A DNA stretch of 64,000 bases from Pseudocitrobacter corydidari (GCF_021172065.1 NZ_CP087880.1:2084583-2148582); one strand, 5' to 3'; shown: positions 36,565 through 47,822, counted from the stretch's first letter. Translations and numbers: made by a program. The notes: generated by a model not told the origin, from the letters alone.

Positions 36565-37047
36565 ATGGCGATGAACGGAACAATCACAACGTGGTTTAAA
36601 GATAAAGGTTTTGGATTTATCAAAGACGAGAACGGCGACAATCGCTATTTTCATGTGATTAAGGTCGCCAATCCTGATCTTATCAAGAAAGATGCAGCCG
36701 TAACTTTTGAGCCCACCACCAACAACAAAGGGCTCTCGGCGTATGCGGTAAAAGTGCTGCCGGAAAGCAAATATATCTACATTGCGGGCGAGCGCCTGAA
36801 GCTTACCTCAATTAAGTCTTACGTGGTATTCAGCGAAGATGTGCCTGCCGATACGCGTATCGACAAAGAGAACGCGGTGCTTTCTGTCGGCGTGCTAATG
36901 AACAGTATTCGTCCAAAAAGTGAGGCCAAACCGGGCGCGACACGCACGCTGAAAAAGCTGGCTATCACCACCTTCCAGGGCACAACGCATATCTTCTCGG
37001 AAGACGAAATTGATATCGATGTCACGGTGAAAATGCTGAAGGTTTAA
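36565..37047 (+). CDS. Cold-shock-domain protein with a C-terminal extension
   Basis: A 160-residue protein. Residues 3-67 form a cold-shock domain: GTITTWFKDKGFGFIKDENG with RNP1 motif KGFGFI and an RNP2-like RYFHVI. About 90 further residues (from YIYIAGERLKLT) form a second, unrecognised domain rich in beta-type sequence. Single-domain Csp proteins are near 70 residues, so this is over twice the usual length. Two in-frame ATGs (36565 and 36571) are possible; the first is given. The next gene, 45 bp downstream, is a YaiL-like protein in the same direction. A nucleic-acid-binding role is likely, the precise function unknown. Confidence 0.75.
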   Translation: MAMNGTITTWFKDKGFGFIKDENGDNRYFHVIKVANPDLIKKDAAVTFEPTTNNKGLSAYAVKVLPESKYIYIAGERLKLTSIKSYVVFSEDVPADTRIDKENAVLSVGVLMNSIRPKSEAKPGATRTLKKLAITTFQGTTHIFSEDEIDIDVTVKMLKV

Positions 37048-37092
37048 ACCTGACATTTTCCCCCTGACACTCTTAACGGACTGATAAGCAAG

Positions 37093-37632
37093 ATGACAAA
37101 ACTTACCTTACAAGAGCAGATGCTCAAAGCGGGCTTAGTGACCAGCAAAAAAGTGGCCAAAGTCCAGAGAACAGCAAAGAAATCACGCGTACAGGCTCGT
37201 GAGGCGCGCGAAGCGGTTGAAGAAAACAAAAAAGCGCAGCTTGAGCGTGATAAGCAACTGAGCGAGCAGCAAAAACAGGCCGTTTTATCAAAAGAGCTGA
37301 AGGCGCAGGTAAAACAGCTGATTGAGATGAACCGCATCACCATCAGCAAAGGCAATATCGATTTTAACTTTACCGACAATAACCTCATCAAAAAAGTGGT
37401 GGTCGATAAAGTGACGCAGACCCAGCTGATTAATGGCCGTCTCGCTATCGCCCGTTTGCTGGTCGATGCAAATGGCGATGCGCAATACGCCATTATCCCG
37501 GCAAGTGTGGCAGATAAAATCGCCCAGCGTGATGCGGCCAGCATTGTATTAAACAGCACATTGAGCCAGGAAGAGCAGGACGAAGACGATCCGTACGCTG
37601 ATTTTAAAGTGCCGGATGATTTGATGTGGTGA
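37093..37632 (+). CDS. DUF2058 family protein, YaiL-like
   Basis: A 179-residue protein, exactly the length of E. coli YaiL and very similar: KLTLQEQMLKAGLVTSKK at the start, a long lysine- and glutamine-rich coiled coil (about 20-75), LIEMNRITISKGNIDFNF in the middle and EEQDEDDPYADFKVPDDLMW at the end. YaiL is a nucleoid/ribosome-type basic protein of unknown function. In K-12 yaiL lies elsewhere on the chromosome, so this copy is either a relocated gene or an extra paralogue. It follows the cold-shock-domain gene by 45 bp. Confidence 0.85.
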   Translation: MTKLTLQEQMLKAGLVTSKKVAKVQRTAKKSRVQAREAREAVEENKKAQLERDKQLSEQQKQAVLSKELKAQVKQLIEMNRITISKGNIDFNFTDNNLIKKVVVDKVTQTQLINGRLAIARLLVDANGDAQYAIIPASVADKIAQRDAASIVLNSTLSQEEQDEDDPYADFKVPDDLMW

Positions 37633-37646
37633 TGGCGCAGTGAAAG

Positions 37647-37664
37647 AAAGCCCTTTCGGGCTTT
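37647..37664 (+). terminator. Terminator after the YaiL-like gene
   Basis: AAAGCCC (37647-37653), loop TTTC, GGGCTTT (37658-37664) form a stem ending in T residues, 15 bp after the stop codon. Confidence 0.75.
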
Positions 37665-37665
37665 C

Positions 37666-37751
<86 letters not shown>

Positions 37752-37764
37752 CACAGGCTCCGAA

Positions 37765-39000
37765 TCAGAATGAGCGGTGGAAGTTAACCAGCGGTAATAC
37801 CGGCACCGTAGCGTTCATCGCAACGTTGATCACACCAATCTGCAAGCCTTCCAGGTGTTTAGTGGCGTTAATCAGGCCAAACTGGAAGTTGGTGGTATCG
37901 GCATAGTTAAAGGCACCAAAGTCGCTGGAGCTGCTGCCAGACGTCACGTTGATCGCCCCGATGTTTGAACCGGTAACATTTTCAGACGTTACGTTCACCG
38001 CCCCCATGTTCAGCCCGTCAACATTACCACCGTTGAAGTTCACCGCGCCGAGGTTCATACCGGTGACATTATTCGCCACGTTGAAAGCACCCAGGTTGAA
38101 ACCGGTCATATCGTTAGTACGGTTAAATGCCGCCATATTAAAACCGGTGGTATTTTCAGACCAGTTGAATGCGGAAATATTGGCACCCACCGTCTCTTTT
38201 GATTTGTTAAATGGCGCAACGTTCAGGCCAGTCATATTTTCTGAAACGTTAACGACCGCCACGTTCATGCCTTTGATATCGCCTTCGCTCCAGTTTGCAA
38301 TACCGCCGACGTTCAGGCCTTCAACATTTCGGCTATGGTTGGCAAGAGTGACGTTGGCACCGGTAATATCTTTTTCAACCCAGCTGAACGGGCTGACGTT
38401 GAACCCCTTCATGTCGCCGCCAATATAGTTACCAATGCCCGCAACGTTCATGCCGCGCATAGTGCCTTCGGTATAGTTACCCAGACCGGCTACATTCAAA
38501 CCGTACATCCGGCCTTTGTTATAATTGCCCAGACCCGCAACGTTCATACCATTAATATCACCGGTACCGTTCAGGTTACCAACGGCGGTGGCTGCGCCAA
38601 TATTCAGGCCGTTAAGTTCGTCAGCAGCGCTGTAAATACCGACGCTGGCACCGTTCATAACACCAACCTGGTTTGCCAGGCTGATGTTCAGGCCGTTGTC
38701 TTCGCCACCGTGCCAGTTGAATAAGCCAATCGCCGCCCCGTTGACGCCGTTACGCACATGAGAACCCGCCACAGCGCCAAGCTGGAAACCGTTAACCTGG
38801 TCCATTTCCGTATAGCCGAGAATCGGCAGATCAAAGCCATTTACCGTGCCGGTATCGCTGTAAAACAGGGAGCTCTGGAAGCCGTTGACTTCCGTATCGG
38901 TAGAGAGATTTTTTACCGAGGCTAATTGTACCGGCGTGGCAAAGCTCGCCGTAGAAAACATTGCGCATGAAATGAATAGAGCGAGTGTTGAACGTTTCAT
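37765..39000 (-). CDS. Exported repeat protein resembling the LA_2272 surface-repeat family
   Basis: A 411-residue protein with a signal peptide (MKRSTLALFISCAMFSTASF, cleaved near SFA-T). Almost the whole mature part is made of about 18 tandem units of 14-16 residues following G-[LMFA]-N-[VILM]-[AGS]-x-x-N, for example MTGFNLGAFNVANN and VDGLNMGAVNVTSEN. The last unit reads LEGLQIGVINVA and the protein ends in phenylalanine (LPLVNFHRSF), as many outer-membrane proteins do. The pattern recalls proteins annotated as LA_2272-type surface repeats. It is not the A(D/N)LxF pentapeptide pattern. A beta-solenoid or outer-membrane location is inferred; function is unknown. It has no operon partner. 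Confidence 0.75.
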   Translation of the reverse strand: MKRSTLALFISCAMFSTASFATPVQLASVKNLSTDTEVNGFQSSLFYSDTGTVNGFDLPILGYTEMDQVNGFQLGAVAGSHVRNGVNGAAIGLFNWHGGEDNGLNISLANQVGVMNGASVGIYSAADELNGLNIGAATAVGNLNGTGDINGMNVAGLGNYNKGRMYGLNVAGLGNYTEGTMRGMNVAGIGNYIGGDMKGFNVSPFSWVEKDITGANVTLANHSRNVEGLNVGGIANWSEGDIKGMNVAVVNVSENMTGLNVAPFNKSKETVGANISAFNWSENTTGFNMAAFNRTNDMTGFNLGAFNVANNVTGMNLGAVNFNGGNVDGLNMGAVNVTSENVTGSNIGAINVTSGSSSSDFGAFNYADTTNFQFGLINATKHLEGLQIGVINVAMNATVPVLPLVNFHRSF

Positions 39001-39416
39001 TTTGTACTTCCTTTTTTCAACGTAAAAGCCGCTTAGCGACATCATAATTCAGATAATACTTAGTCTTGATATAATGGTGGCTTAGCGAGACGAGGAAATA
39101 TTTGCGAAACGTGCTTAAAAATAGACAATTAATGCTCTATATCTTGTAACAATATAATAATGAAATATACAACTACGAATCTGTAAACGCTTATTTATTC
39201 AACTTATCTTTGCAAAAGATGCGACTTATAACGCCATCATCAAAAACCTTATTTTAAATCAAGAATGAAATATACATATAAATAACTCACCATGCGTTAA
39301 TATACGCACTTAAATAATAACCATATAAGTTTTATCCCATGCGAAACTATCCCTCTAATAAAGGGTTTCGTTCTGTTTGCATGTTTTATTTAACGCTAAA
39401 ACACGCAAACAGATAT
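39001..39416. other. AT-rich intergenic region between the repeat protein and gsiD
   Basis: About 415 bp without a convincing gene. The right-hand side lies downstream of gsiD and shows no classical terminator; the left side should hold the promoter of the repeat-protein gene (a TATTAT -10-like element on the minus strand at 39053-39058, with no clear -35). The high AT content contrasts with the flanking core genes. Confidence 0.5.
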
Positions 39417-40328
39417 CTAGCCTTTAATTTTCGGATCAAGCGCATCGCGCAGACCGTCGCCCAGCAGGTTAAACGCCAGCACCGTCAGGAATATCGCGAT
39501 CGCCGGGAAGAGCGCGACGTGCGGCGACATCACCATATCCGCGCGCGCTTCGTTGAGCATCGCGCCCCACTCCGGCGTCGGCGGTTGTGCGCCAAGGCCG
39601 AGGAAAGAGAGACTCGCCGCCGAGATAATCGACACCCCGATACGCATGGTGAAATAGACCACAATCGACGACACGGTTCCCGGTAAAATGTGGTGAAAGA
39701 TAATCGTTATGTCGTTCGCGCCAATGCTGCGCGCCGATTCAATAAAGGTTTGCTGCTTGAGCACCAGCGTATTACCGCGCACCAGGCGTGCAAAGGCTGG
39801 CACCGAGAAAATCGCCACCGCGATAATCACGTTGGTCATGCCGCTGCCCATCACCGCCACCACGGCAATCGCCAGCAGGATCCCCGGAAAGGCGAACAGC
39901 ACATCGCAGATACGCATGATAATGCGATCCCACCAGCCTTCATAATACCCCGCCAGCAGCCCAAGCACTGTGCCGATCGCCGCGCCGATCAGTACGGCAA
40001 AGACCCCCGCCGCCAGCGAGATTTGCGCCCCCACCAGCACGCGGCTGAAGATATCGCGGCCCAGCGAATCGACGCCAAACCAATGTATTAATGACGGCCC
40101 TTCATTAAGCCGGTCATAGTCGAAATAGTTTTCCGCATCGAACGGTGCAATCCACGGTGCGACCAGCGCCACCGCAATCAGCAGAAGAATGAATATGCCT
40201 GCCGCCATCGCCACCGGCTGATGACGGAATCGACGCCAGAACTCGCGCCACGGCGTGCGCGGTTGCGTACTGTGAATCGTCGGCATCGCATCGAGAGCGG
40301 CCTGGCGTCGCCAGTTAAGTAGTCGCAC
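39417..40328 (-). CDS. gsiD: Glutathione ABC transporter permease GsiD (GTG start)
   Basis: A 303-residue inner-membrane permease, the same length as E. coli GsiD. A cytoplasmic N-terminus ([15 protein letters not shown]) precedes six membrane segments, and the DppC-type loop [20 protein letters not shown] contacts the ATPase. The GTG start directly abuts the gsiC stop codon, and it is the last gene of iaaA-gsiABCD. It pairs with GsiC to import glutathione. Confidence 0.96.
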   Translation of the reverse strand: MRLLNWRRQAALDAMPTIHSTQPRTPWREFWRRFRHQPVAMAAGIFILLLIAVALVAPWIAPFDAENYFDYDRLNEGPSLIHWFGVDSLGRDIFSRVLVGAQISLAAGVFAVLIGAAIGTVLGLLAGYYEGWWDRIIMRICDVLFAFPGILLAIAVVAVMGSGMTNVIIAVAIFSVPAFARLVRGNTLVLKQQTFIESARSIGANDITIIFHHILPGTVSSIVVYFTMRIGVSIISAASLSFLGLGAQPPTPEWGAMLNEARADMVMSPHVALFPAIAIFLTVLAFNLLGDGLRDALDPKIKG

Positions 40329-41249
40329 TTATTTATACCTGATAGCCGGGTTAATGGCAGCGTAGAGCACATCCACCACTAAGTTGATAAGAATAAACTC
40401 CAGCGAAAAGAGCAGTACTTCCGCCTGAATCACCGGATAGTCGCGCATCTCGACCGAATCGACCAGTAACCGGCCCAGCCCAGGCCAGTTGAACACTTTC
40501 TCCACCACAATCGAGCCGCCCAGCAGAAAACCAAACTGTAAGCCCATCATGGTGACCACCGGGATCATCGCGTTCCGCAGGCCGTGCTTAAGCACTACCA
40601 GACGCTCGCTAACGCCTTTCGCCCGCGCGGTACGCATATAGTCTTCGTTAAGCACATCAACAAACGACGCGCGGGTGAAACGCGCCATGACGGCGGCCAC
40701 CGCCGCACCCAGCGTCAGCGACGGCAAAATGTAGTGCTTCCAGCTGTCCGCGCCTACCGTCGGCAACCAGCCAAGCTCAACGGAAAAAACCTGCATCAGC
40801 AGCATGCCCAGCGCGAAAGCCGGGAACGAGATGCCGGTGACGGCAATCGCCATGCCGAGGCGGTCCGGCCAGCGGTTACGCCAGACGGCGGCGACAATCC
40901 CCATCGCCATACCGAAAATCACCGCCCAGACCATGCTGGCAAGCGTCAGCCACAGGGTTGGCATAAAACGGCTGGCGATCTCTTCCGAGACCGGGCGACG
41001 CGAGACCATCGACAGGCCGAAATCACCCTGAATCGCGTTGGTAATATAGTGCCAGAACTGCACGTACAGCGGCTGATCGAGCCCCAGTTGCTGACGCACC
41101 AGCGCGATAACCTCAGCGTCGGCCTCCGGCCCGGCAATCAGACGCGCCGGGTCGCCCGGCAGCATATGAACAAACAGAAACACCAGCACCGCCACAATCA
41201 GCAGCGTCGGGATAAGCCCCAGCAGGCGTTTAATCACATAGTTGAGCAT
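40329..41249 (-). CDS. gsiC: Glutathione ABC transporter permease GsiC
   Basis: A 306-residue DppB-type permease, identical in length to E. coli GsiC, starting [17 protein letters not shown]. Six membrane segments and the loop [24 protein letters not shown] (given in parts [13 protein letters not shown] and [11 protein letters not shown]) are diagnostic. It lies between gsiB and gsiD in the same direction with minimal spacing. Its role is the glutathione channel with GsiD. Confidence 0.96.
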   Translation of the reverse strand: MLNYVIKRLLGLIPTLLIVAVLVFLFVHMLPGDPARLIAGPEADAEVIALVRQQLGLDQPLYVQFWHYITNAIQGDFGLSMVSRRPVSEEIASRFMPTLWLTLASMVWAVIFGMAMGIVAAVWRNRWPDRLGMAIAVTGISFPAFALGMLLMQVFSVELGWLPTVGADSWKHYILPSLTLGAAVAAVMARFTRASFVDVLNEDYMRTARAKGVSERLVVLKHGLRNAMIPVVTMMGLQFGFLLGGSIVVEKVFNWPGLGRLLVDSVEMRDYPVIQAEVLLFSLEFILINLVVDVLYAAINPAIRYK

Positions 41250-41289
41250 GACTCTCCTTGTGTTCCGCCCCCGCGCAGGGGGCTGAACC

Positions 41290-42828
41290 TTACTTCAGAT
41301 CCGCCTCGTCGAAGCTAAAACCGGTATCCGGCATGATGTAGAAGCCAGTCAGTTTTTTGCTGTGTGCGGAAACCAGTTTCTCAACCACCAGCGGCACCCA
41401 CGGTGACTCTTTCCAGAGCGTATCCTGCGCCGCTTTGTAGAGGCTGGCTTTCTGTTTACTGTCGGTGGTTTTCAGCGCCTCGGTCAGGTCTTTATCCACC
41501 TGCGGGTTGCTGTAAAACGCGGTGTTAAACAGGGTTGGCGGCCAATTCTGCGAAGCAAACAGTGGCGACAGCGCCCAGTCCGCTTCGCCCGTCGAGGCGG
41601 ACCAGCCGGTATAGAACATACGCACGCCGCTCTCTTTTTGCCCTTTGCCCTCAACCTCTGCCGCGCGCTGCCCGGCGTCCATCGCCGTCACCTGCGCTTT
41701 AATACCGACCTGCGCCAGTTGCTGCTGCGTAAACTGCAACACTTTCTGCGCGGTGCTGTGATTATGCGATGACCACAGCGTGGTGCTGAAGCCGTTCGGG
41801 TAGCCCGCCTCTTTCAGCAGTTCACGCGCTTTCGCCGGGTCGTACTTCCACGCAGGGTAACTTTGCGCATAGGCAATTGACGGCGGGACGATGCCCGTCG
41901 CCGGCGTGGCATAACCCGCGAATGCCACCTTCACCAGCGCCTGGCGGTTGATGGCATAGTTAATGGCTTCGCGTACTTTCGGGTTATCGAACGGCTTTTG
42001 CGTCACGTTCATGCTGATGTAACGCTGCATGATTGACGGGCTGGCGACCAGCTCCAGGTTGGCGTTTTTCGAAAGCAATGGCGCTTGTTCGTAAGGGATC
42101 GGGAAGGCAAACTGCGCTTCGCCCGTTTGCAGCATCGCCGCGCGAGTATTGTTATCGACAACCGGACGCCAGGTGATGGTATCGAGCTTCGGCAGCCCTT
42201 TTTGCCAGTAGCCGTCAAACTTCTTCACCTTCACAAAATCGGTCTGATTCCAGGTTTCAAGCGTATACGGCCCGGTTCCCACTGGATGGAAGCCGATTTC
42301 ATTACCATATTTTTTCAGCGCCGCCGGAGAGATCATCGCCGTCGCCGGGTGAGCCAGAATATTGATAAACGCCGAGAACGGCTGTTTCAGGGTGATTTTG
42401 ACGGTACTGGCATCAACCACCTCGGTTTTGGCGATATTTTTATACAGGTTATAACGCTTGAGATGATTTTCCGGATTGCTGGCGCGGTCGAGGTTAGCCT
42501 TCACCGCTTCGGCGTTGAAATCGGTACCGTCCTGGAACTTCACGCCTTCACGTAGCTTGAGCGTATAGTTCAGCCCATCGTCAGACACCGTGTAGCTCTC
42601 TGCCAGCACGTTCTGCAATTTCATCTCTTTATCAAGGCCAAACAGCCCCTGATAGAACGACTTCGCCACCGCCTGCGACAGGGTGTCGTTGGCGTCATAC
42701 GGGTCGAGCGTGGTGAAGTTCGAGCCGACCGCCACCACCACATCTTTGGCGGCAAACGCCGGGGACGCCGCCAGCGCGGAGGCCACGCCCAGCGCCAGAA
42801 GCCATTTTCCTGATACGCGTTGTGTCAT
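41290..42828 (-). CDS. gsiB: Glutathione-binding periplasmic protein GsiB
   Basis: A 512-residue family 5 (peptide-type) solute-binding protein, the same length as E. coli GsiB. The signal peptide ends near ASPAFA-AKD (about residue 26). [14 protein letters not shown] and the C-terminal [14 protein letters not shown] match the K-12 protein. The ATG at 42828 is preferred over an upstream in-frame codon because it fits the family length and the AGGAG motif (GGAGAACAAC) before it. It captures glutathione for GsiCD. Confidence 0.96.
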   Translation of the reverse strand: MTQRVSGKWLLALGVASALAASPAFAAKDVVVAVGSNFTTLDPYDANDTLSQAVAKSFYQGLFGLDKEMKLQNVLAESYTVSDDGLNYTLKLREGVKFQDGTDFNAEAVKANLDRASNPENHLKRYNLYKNIAKTEVVDASTVKITLKQPFSAFINILAHPATAMISPAALKKYGNEIGFHPVGTGPYTLETWNQTDFVKVKKFDGYWQKGLPKLDTITWRPVVDNNTRAAMLQTGEAQFAFPIPYEQAPLLSKNANLELVASPSIMQRYISMNVTQKPFDNPKVREAINYAINRQALVKVAFAGYATPATGIVPPSIAYAQSYPAWKYDPAKARELLKEAGYPNGFSTTLWSSHNHSTAQKVLQFTQQQLAQVGIKAQVTAMDAGQRAAEVEGKGQKESGVRMFYTGWSASTGEADWALSPLFASQNWPPTLFNTAFYSNPQVDKDLTEALKTTDSKQKASLYKAAQDTLWKESPWVPLVVEKLVSAHSKKLTGFYIMPDTGFSFDEADLK

Positions 42829-42860
42829 GTTGTTCTCCTGAAGTACCCTGCCTGTCATTA

Positions 42861-44708
42861 TTATTCTCGCAAGAGCGCGTTTGCCATCGGTTCGCGGGCC
42901 ACATAATGCCCCGGTGAAACCTGCTGCAACGGGACGCTCACCACCGCTTCTCCCCGCTTATAAATATTGCCCGGCAGTTCGTCAGAGAGCAGCACGCGCT
43001 GCGGCCGACGATGCGCGGGATCGGCTACCGGTACGGCATCCAGTAATTTGCGGGTGTAAGGGTGCTGCGGGTTTTCAAAGACGGCGCGCCGGGGGCCAAT
43101 TTCAACAATTCGCCCACGGTACATCACCGCCACGCGGTGGCTGATGCGCTCCACCACCGCCATATCGTGTGAAATAAACAGAAACGCAATGCCCATCTCC
43201 CGCTGTAAGGAAAGCAGAAGATTAATAATTTGCGCGCGGATCGACACATCCAGCGCCGAAACCGATTCATCGGCAATCACGACTTTCGGCTCCAGCGCCA
43301 GCGCGCGGGCAATGCAGATGCGCTGACGCTGACCGCCGGAAAACTCATGCGGATAACGCCAGGCGTGCTCCGGCTGCAAGCCCACACGTTCCAGCAGCCA
43401 GGCCACGCGTTGCTGCGCGGCCTCGCCTTCCAGCTTCTTGTGAATGCGCAACGGCTCCATAATCGAGTAACCCACCGTATGACGCGGGTCGAGCGACGCA
43501 TAAGGGTCCTGAAAGATAAACTGAATATCGCGGCGCAGCGGTTGAAGCTGATGGGCGGAGAGCGTATCAATGCGCTCGCCGTTAAAGGTGATGGTGCCGC
43601 TCTGCGCCTCGACCAGCCGCAGCAGCGCGCGTCCGGTCGTCGATTTTCCGCAGCCCGATTCGCCCACCAGCGCCAGCGTTTCGCCGGGCCAGATGTCAAA
43701 GCTGACGTCTTCGACGGCGTGCACTTCGCGGGTCACGCGATTCAACCAGCCGCTGCGTATATCGAAGCGCGCAACCAGATTGCGCACCTGAAGCACAGGC
43801 TCACCGGCAACCACGGTATTTTGTTCTTCAATGTCAGACGCGGGCGAATCAAATTCCGGAAAGTGGCGCGGCAAATCGCTGCCGCGCATTTCGCCAAGTG
43901 TCGGCACCGCCGCCAGCAGTTTGCGGGTATAAGGATGTTCAGGGGTGTTGAAAATCGCCTCGACGCTGCCCGTCTCGACCGCTTCGCCCTGATACATCAC
44001 CAGCACACGGTCGGCGATTTCCGCCACCACGCCCATATCGTGGGTAATGAAAATCACGCCCATCGACATCTCTTTTTGCAGCACGTCGATAAGCTGTAAG
44101 ATTTGCGCCTGAATGGTGACATCCAGCGCCGTCGTGGGTTCATCGGCAATCAGCACCGCCGGGCGACAGGAGAGCGCCATCGCAATCATCACCCGCTGAC
44201 GCATGCCGCCGGAAAGCTGGTGCGGATAACGCGCCAGCATTGCCTGCGCTTCAGGAATGCGCACGCGTTCCAGCATTTTCTTCGCTTCCGCCAGCGCCTC
44301 TTCGCGGCCCATGCCCTGATGCAGACGAATTGATTCCGCAATTTGCTCACCGATGGTAAACACCGGGTTCAGCGAGGTCATCGGCTCCTGAAAAATCATC
44401 GCGATATCCGCACCGCGCACGTTGCGCATCTGCGTGGACGACTGCTCTGTTATCTCGATGACATCGCGGCTGCGGCGGCGCAACAGCATCTGTTGACTGC
44501 GCACGCGGGCGTTTTCCTTATCCAGCAGACGCATCAGCGCCAGCGCGGTCACCGATTTCCCGGAACCCGATTCGCCGACGATCGCCAGCGTCTCGCCCCG
44601 CTTGAGGCTAAAACTAAGCTGGCGAACGGCCTGCTGCTGGCCGAAAGTCACACAGAGATCCTGAACGCTCAGGACATTCTGTGGATCGAGGTGTTCAGAG
44701 TGCGGCAA
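42861..44708 (-). CDS. gsiA: Glutathione ABC transporter ATP-binding protein GsiA
   Basis: A 615-residue double ATPase (E. coli 623). Two nucleotide-binding domains in tandem each have Walker A (GESGSGKS and GESGCGKS), signature (LSGGMRQR and FSGGQRQR) and Walker B ([12 protein letters not shown] and [12 protein letters not shown]). Each domain is followed by an oligopeptide-ATPase C-terminal segment (PYTRKLL). It powers glutathione import through GsiBCD. It follows iaaA by 11 bp. The linker between the domains is shorter than in K-12. Confidence 0.96.
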   Translation of the reverse strand: MPHSEHLDPQNVLSVQDLCVTFGQQQAVRQLSFSLKRGETLAIVGESGSGKSVTALALMRLLDKENARVRSQQMLLRRRSRDVIEITEQSSTQMRNVRGADIAMIFQEPMTSLNPVFTIGEQIAESIRLHQGMGREEALAEAKKMLERVRIPEAQAMLARYPHQLSGGMRQRVMIAMALSCRPAVLIADEPTTALDVTIQAQILQLIDVLQKEMSMGVIFITHDMGVVAEIADRVLVMYQGEAVETGSVEAIFNTPEHPYTRKLLAAVPTLGEMRGSDLPRHFPEFDSPASDIEEQNTVVAGEPVLQVRNLVARFDIRSGWLNRVTREVHAVEDVSFDIWPGETLALVGESGCGKSTTGRALLRLVEAQSGTITFNGERIDTLSAHQLQPLRRDIQFIFQDPYASLDPRHTVGYSIMEPLRIHKKLEGEAAQQRVAWLLERVGLQPEHAWRYPHEFSGGQRQRICIARALALEPKVVIADESVSALDVSIRAQIINLLLSLQREMGIAFLFISHDMAVVERISHRVAVMYRGRIVEIGPRRAVFENPQHPYTRKLLDAVPVADPAHRRPQRVLLSDELPGNIYKRGEAVVSVPLQQVSPGHYVAREPMANALLRE

Positions 44709-44719
44709 GCAACGTCTCC

Positions 44720-45658
44720 TTATTCCCGATAAATGCCGATGGTTGGCGTGTCGCCTGCATAGGCCCAGGCGCGATACATCCCTTCGCTGTTAAACGGCAG
44801 TGCCACATTGCCTTCACTGTCGATAGCAATCAGGCCGCCGCTGCCGCCTAATGCGGGCAGTTTTTCCATCACCACGCGTTCGCAGGCTTCGTGCAGGCTC
44901 AGGTGGCCATACTCCATCAGCGCCGCGATATCGTAAGCCGCCAGCGCACGGATAAACACTTCCCCCGTCCCGGTGCAGGAGACCGCCACGTTGGCATTAT
45001 TCGCGTAGCATCCCGCGCCAACCAGCGGGCTATCGCCCACGCGGCCTGGCAGTTTGTTGGTCATGCCGCCGGTCGAGGTCGCCGCCGCCAGATTGCCGTG
45101 TTTGTCGAGCGCCACCGCGCCCACGGTGCCCATTTTGGTGCGTTCATCGAGCGGGGCGTCATGATCGAGGCTAACCGCGCCCTGCGCTCTGGCTTCCTGT
45201 AACTGGTGAAAACGTTCGGGTGTGGAAAAAATATCGTTATTCACCAACTCAATACCCTGCTGCTGCGCAAAGGTTTCAGCGCCATCGCCAATCAACAGTA
45301 CGTGCGGGCTGTTCTCCAGCACCTGCCGCGCCGCCAGCACCGGGTTACGCAGATGCTTCACGCCCGCCACCGCCCCCGCGTTCAGCGAATAACCGTCCAT
45401 CACGCAGGCGTCCAGTTCATGAGTTTCATCGGCGGTAAAGACCGAGCCCATCCCGGCGTTAAATAGCGGGCACTCTTCCAGCTGGCGCACCGCTTCGGTA
45501 ACGACGTCGAGCGCGCTCGCGCCCGCTTCCAGCATCTGCTGCGCCTGTTCCACAATCGCGGAAAGTGCCTCAACGTACTCCAGTTCCTTCTGCGCCGAGA
45601 GCTGCGTGCGGGAAATCGCCCCCGCACCGCCATGAATCGCAATCACTGCTTTTCCCAT
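44720..45658 (-). CDS. iaaA: Isoaspartyl peptidase/L-asparaginase IaaA
   Basis: A 312-residue Ntn-hydrolase (E. coli 321) that removes isoaspartyl residues from dipeptides. It is made as a precursor that cleaves itself at the [10 protein letters not shown] site, where the threonine becomes the catalytic N-terminus of the beta subunit; [19 protein letters not shown] and [10 protein letters not shown] line the active site. The ATG at 45658 ([15 protein letters not shown]) is the family start. The gene heads iaaA-gsiABCD and is divergent from moeA; it may process peptides linked to glutathione breakdown. Confidence 0.95.
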   Translation of the reverse strand: MGKAVIAIHGGAGAISRTQLSAQKELEYVEALSAIVEQAQQMLEAGASALDVVTEAVRQLEECPLFNAGMGSVFTADETHELDACVMDGYSLNAGAVAGVKHLRNPVLAARQVLENSPHVLLIGDGAETFAQQQGIELVNNDIFSTPERFHQLQEARAQGAVSLDHDAPLDERTKMGTVGAVALDKHGNLAAATSTGGMTNKLPGRVGDSPLVGAGCYANNANVAVSCTGTGEVFIRALAAYDIAALMEYGHLSLHEACERVVMEKLPALGGSGGLIAIDSEGNVALPFNSEGMYRAWAYAGDTPTIGIYRE

Positions 45659-45821
45659 GGATTCTTCATTGCCTGTCATTAAATAACTTTATCTATAAAT
45701 ATCATTATCGTGGCGTCAAACCTATTCGATTTTTGAATAAAGATACGCCTCTGGTGGAATACAGCGGGCGGCGCTTTTCTGCCATAATGGGCGGATTCGA
45801 TGTTTTCCCAGGAGTTTACCC

Positions 45822-47057
45822 ATGGATTTTACCGCCGGCCTGATCCCGCTTGACGATGCGCTGAGCCAGATGCTCGGAAGAATCACCCCGCTCAATATTT
45901 CAGAATCGCTTCCGCTTGTGCAGGCGTTTGGCCGTATCACGGCGCGCGATGTGGTTTCGCCGCTGGACGTACCCGGTTTTGATAACTCGGCGATGGACGG
46001 TTACGCCGTGCGCCTGAGCGATATCGCCACCGACGCACCGCTGATGGTCGCGGGGAAAGCCTTCGCCGGTCAGCCGTATCACGGCGAATGGCCTGCCGGA
46101 AGCTGCATCCGCATTATGACCGGTGCGCCGGTTCCTGCGGGCTGCGACGCAGTCGTGATGCAGGAACAAACCGAACAAACAGACGCAGGCGTGCGCTTCA
46201 CTGCCCCGGTGAAAGCGGGCCAGAACATCCGCCGTCGCGGGGAAGATATCGCCAACGGCGCGGTGGTTTTTCCAGCCGGTACGCGCCTGACGGTGGCTGA
46301 ACTACCGGTGCTGGCCTCGCTGGGTATTCCAGAGGTTGAGGTGGTGCGTAAAGTCCGCGTGGCGCTGTTCTCTACCGGTGACGAGCTGCAACTGCCGGGT
46401 CAGCCGCTGGGTGATGGTCAGATATATGACACTAACCGCCTGGCGGTACATCTGATGCTGGAACAACTGGGCTGCGAGGTGATTAACCTTGGCATTATTC
46501 GCGATGACCCGGAAGAGCTGCGTCAGACGTTTATCAAAGCCGATAGCGAAGCCGACGTGGTCATCAGCTCCGGCGGCGTCTCCGTCGGCGAAGCAGACTA
46601 CACCAAAACTATTCTCGACGAACTGGGCGAAATCGGCTTCTGGAAGCTGGCGATTAAACCGGGCAAACCGTTCGCGTTTGGCAAACTGAGCGACAGCTGG
46701 TTCTGCGGCCTGCCGGGCAACCCGGTCTCTGCGGCGCTCACCTTCTACCAACTGGTGCAGCCGCTGCTGGCGAAACTGAGCGGTTTCACCGGTTCTACGC
46801 AAGCGCCGCGCCTGCGCGTGCGTGCCGCCTCGCGTCTGAAAAAATCACCGGGCCGCCTCGATTTCCAGCGCGGTATTTTGCAGCGGGACGCTAACGGCGA
46901 ACTGACCGTCAGCACCACCGGCCATCAGGGCTCGCATATTTTCAGCTCCTTCAGCCAGGGCAACTGTTTTATCGTGCTGGAACGCGAACGCGGTCATGTG
47001 GAAGCAGGCGAATGGGTCGAAGTGGAACCATTTAATCATCTGCTGGGAGGCCTGTAA
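45822..47057 (+). CDS. moeA: Molybdopterin molybdenumtransferase MoeA
   Basis: A 411-residue enzyme, identical in length to E. coli MoeA, that inserts molybdate into adenylylated molybdopterin. Landmarks are [42 protein letters not shown] (MoCF_biosynth motif) and [13 protein letters not shown]. The ATG has a GGAG site 8 bases upstream. Its stop codon overlaps the ATG of moeB by one base, so the pair is a coupled operon. Confidence 0.97.
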   Translation: MDFTAGLIPLDDALSQMLGRITPLNISESLPLVQAFGRITARDVVSPLDVPGFDNSAMDGYAVRLSDIATDAPLMVAGKAFAGQPYHGEWPAGSCIRIMTGAPVPAGCDAVVMQEQTEQTDAGVRFTAPVKAGQNIRRRGEDIANGAVVFPAGTRLTVAELPVLASLGIPEVEVVRKVRVALFSTGDELQLPGQPLGDGQIYDTNRLAVHLMLEQLGCEVINLGIIRDDPEELRQTFIKADSEADVVISSGGVSVGEADYTKTILDELGEIGFWKLAIKPGKPFAFGKLSDSWFCGLPGNPVSAALTFYQLVQPLLAKLSGFTGSTQAPRLRVRAASRLKKSPGRLDFQRGILQRDANGELTVSTTGHQGSHIFSSFSQGNCFIVLERERGHVEAGEWVEVEPFNHLLGGL

Positions 47058-47806
47058 TGGCAGCGGAACTCAGCGATGCGGAGATGATGCGCTATAACCG
47101 GCAAATCATTCTGCGCGGCTTTGATTTCGACGGACAGGAGCGGCTGAAAGAGGCGAAAGTGCTGGTCGTCGGCCTCGGCGGGCTGGGCTGCGCGGCCACG
47201 CAGTATCTGGCTGCCGCCGGTATCGGGCAACTGTCACTGGTCGATTTCGACACCGTGGCGCTCTCTAACCTTCAGCGCCAGACGCTGCATAGCGACGCCA
47301 CTATCGGCCAGCCTAAAGTGGATTCCGCGCGGGATGCACTGGCGCGGATAAACCCGCATACCCACCTGGTGACGCATAACGCAATGCTCGACGACGAGGC
47401 GCTGTGGGCGCTGATTGCACAGCACGATCTGGTGCTGGATTGCACCGATAACGTCGCGGTGCGTAATCAGTTGAATGCCGGCTGCTTCCGCCATAAAACG
47501 CCGCTGGTTTCCGGCGCTGCCATTCGTATGGAGGGGCAAATCAGCGTCTTCACCTGGCAGGACGGCGAGCCGTGCTACCGCTGCCTGAGCCGTCTGTTCG
47601 GTGAAAATGCGCTGACCTGCGTAGAGGCGGGCGTGATGTCGCCGCTGATTGGCGTGATTGGCTCATTACAGGCGATGGAGGCAATCAAGGTGCTCGCCCA
47701 CTACGGCACGCCTGCCGCCGGAAAAATCGTGATGTACGACGCGATGACCTGCCAGTTCCGCGAAATGAAGTTGATGCGCAACCCTGGGTGTGAGGTTTGC
47801 GGGTAA
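47057..47806 (+). CDS. moeB: Molybdopterin-synthase adenylyltransferase MoeB
   Basis: A 249-residue E1-like enzyme, the same length as E. coli MoeB, that adenylates the C-terminus of MoaD for sulfur transfer. The Rossmann motif is GLGGLGCAATQYLAAAGIG, the ATP-binding arginine and aspartate lie in DFDTVALSNLQRQ, and two CxxC-type pairs bind zinc (CYRCL and the C-terminal CEVCG). It overlaps moeA by one base. A REP region follows. Confidence 0.97.
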   Translation: MAAELSDAEMMRYNRQIILRGFDFDGQERLKEAKVLVVGLGGLGCAATQYLAAAGIGQLSLVDFDTVALSNLQRQTLHSDATIGQPKVDSARDALARINPHTHLVTHNAMLDDEALWALIAQHDLVLDCTDNVAVRNQLNAGCFRHKTPLVSGAAIRMEGQISVFTWQDGEPCYRCLSRLFGENALTCVEAGVMSPLIGVIGSLQAMEAIKVLAHYGTPAAGKIVMYDAMTCQFREMKLMRNPGCEVCG

Positions 47807-47822
47807 TACGGAGCGGCCTGTT

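Noticed and set aside
37765..39000. Pentapeptide-repeat protein (quinolone-protection type)
   Set aside because: The unit is 14-16 residues with GxN, not A(D/N)LxF five-residue units, and the protein is exported.
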